A DNA stretch of 14,509 bases. Source: Planctomycetota bacterium. Lineage in GTDB: Bacteria; Planctomycetota; UBA1135. A program made the translations under genes and the position numbers. The notes under the pieces are model-generated. The model was not told the origin of the DNA, did not search any database, and worked only from the letters and a program-made list of their open reading frames with translations. How positions within the stretch are numbered: position 1 is the first letter of the stretch; each line of letters starts with the position of its first letter. This document shows, in pieces, positions 13,970 to 14,509 of the stretch. The DNA lies in contig JAKVCF010000049.1 in NCBI GenBank assembly GCA_022447335.1, positions 1-14,509 of the forward strand, in the 5' to 3' direction.

Positions 13970-14509
13970 TTAGCTTCTACGCAGTGCACCAATTGCCGTC
14001 GCCCCGACCCCAATTGCAATACCTATCAAGCCAATCGCAAGTGCAAGCAGAAGATTTTCTCCCTGGCTGTAGAAGTCACCTATCTTGAGTGACAGGCTAA
14101 AGAGCGTGATCGCGATCATGATCACGGCAGGCACCGCGAGTGGCCAGAAATTGCGGCCCTCCTGACGCAGGTAGACAGTTGCAGTGATCAGCGCCAATCC
14201 TGCGATCAGCTGATTGGTCGAACCAAACAGTTGCCAGAGCGCCAATCCTGCAGGCCTGCCGTCGATCTCATAAGTTGCAAAGAAGGCTATCGCGCCGCAG
14301 GCAACGCCAGTCGCCAAAAAACGATTCTGTATTAGTAAGCCAAGCGGGCGCAGTGATTTGTGCTTTGCAATCGACGAGCCAATCTCTTCGACATTGAAAC
14401 GTAGTAGGCGAGTAGCTGAATCCAGGGTGGTTAGCGCAAAGGAGACCACCACCATTGCGACCAAGGTCACCGCCAAATCGCCAGGCATGCCAATCTCCTC
14501 GATAAAGCT
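13970..14509 (-). CDS. cstA: Carbon starvation protein CstA, C-terminal part
   Basis: CstA proteins are inner-membrane transporters of peptides and, in studied species, pyruvate, induced on carbon limitation. Only the last 179 residues are present. The frame is open to the window edge (FIEEIG before the first in-frame Met), so the internal ATG at 14488 is not the real start. Family signatures in order: FALTTLDSATRLLRFNVEEIG, where the LDSATR element is characteristic, then LWQLFGSTNQLIAGLALITATVYL. About five hydrophobic segments follow one another, and the tail is short and basic (GALRRS). The fragment looks intact with no frameshift, ending in TAA at 13970-13972. It lies just upstream of the VOC gene on the same strand. 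The full-length subtype (long or short CstA) cannot be judged. Confidence 0.88.
   Translation of the reverse strand, partial: SFIEEIGMPGDLAVTLVAMVVVSFALTTLDSATRLLRFNVEEIGSSIAKHKSLRPLGLLIQNRFLATGVACGAIAFFATYEIDGRPAGLALWQLFGSTNQLIAGLALITATVYLRQEGRNFWPLAVPAVIMIAITLFSLSLKIGDFYSQGENLLLALAIGLIGIAIGVGATAIGALRRS

Noticed and set aside
1..14509. Defence system, prophage, transposon, CRISPR or tRNA genes
   Set aside because: I found no direct repeat arrays, integrase or transposase motifs, or tRNA-like sequence; nearly all bases lie in conserved housekeeping genes.

Overview
The window is a compact, GC-rich bacterial chromosomal segment made almost entirely of housekeeping genes. I see no mobile element, CRISPR array, rRNA or tRNA. 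The likely source is a Gram-negative-type bacterium that makes menaquinone. A prenyltransferase of the MqnP type beside ubiX and ubiE suggests the futalosine route. A very large Ig-like/propeller lipoprotein resembles ones I associate with marine Planctomycetota, so that phylum is my best guess. It is a guess from remembered protein character, not a demonstrated placement.

Layout. (1) Positions 3-860 (+) hold the 3' end of an unrecognised gene that enters from the left edge. Its stop codon abuts the mutL stop on the other strand. (2) Positions 861-6755 (-) form a tight six-gene operon, transcribed right to left: ubiE, a CPBP intramembrane protease, ubiX, a ubiA/mqnP-type prenyltransferase, holA and mutL. 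Every junction overlaps, by 1 to 4 bases at the first four and by 8 to 53 at the last depending on the mutL start, which implies translational coupling. (3) Positions 6787-6826 hold a strong intrinsic terminator (13-bp stem, UUCG loop, T tract). It ends the next minus-strand gene, a 1043-residue lipoprotein (6847-9978). (4) A 228-bp divergent region (9979-10206) separates the lipoprotein from a plus-strand operon: ruvB, a SpoIID-like gene and tgt (10207-13567). (5) On the minus strand at the right are a VOC/glyoxalase-fold gene (13564-13947) and the 3' part of cstA, which runs off the window. The tgt and VOC stop codons overlap inside one CTAG.

How the genes fit together. UbiA/MqnP attaches the polyprenyl tail, UbiX makes the prenylated FMN used by a UbiD-type decarboxylase (not in this window), and UbiE methylates the ring. 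Together they form the late part of menaquinone synthesis. The same transcript appears to carry the clamp-loader delta subunit (holA) and an endonuclease-type MutL, so respiratory-quinone and DNA replication/repair genes share an operon. The plus-strand operon combines Holliday-junction branch migration (ruvB), peptidoglycan processing (SpoIID-like) and tRNA queuosine modification (tgt). The most novel element is the large lipoprotein. The other points of interest concern architecture: overlapping stops, a nine-G run in a coupled operon, and a promoter squeezed behind a terminator.
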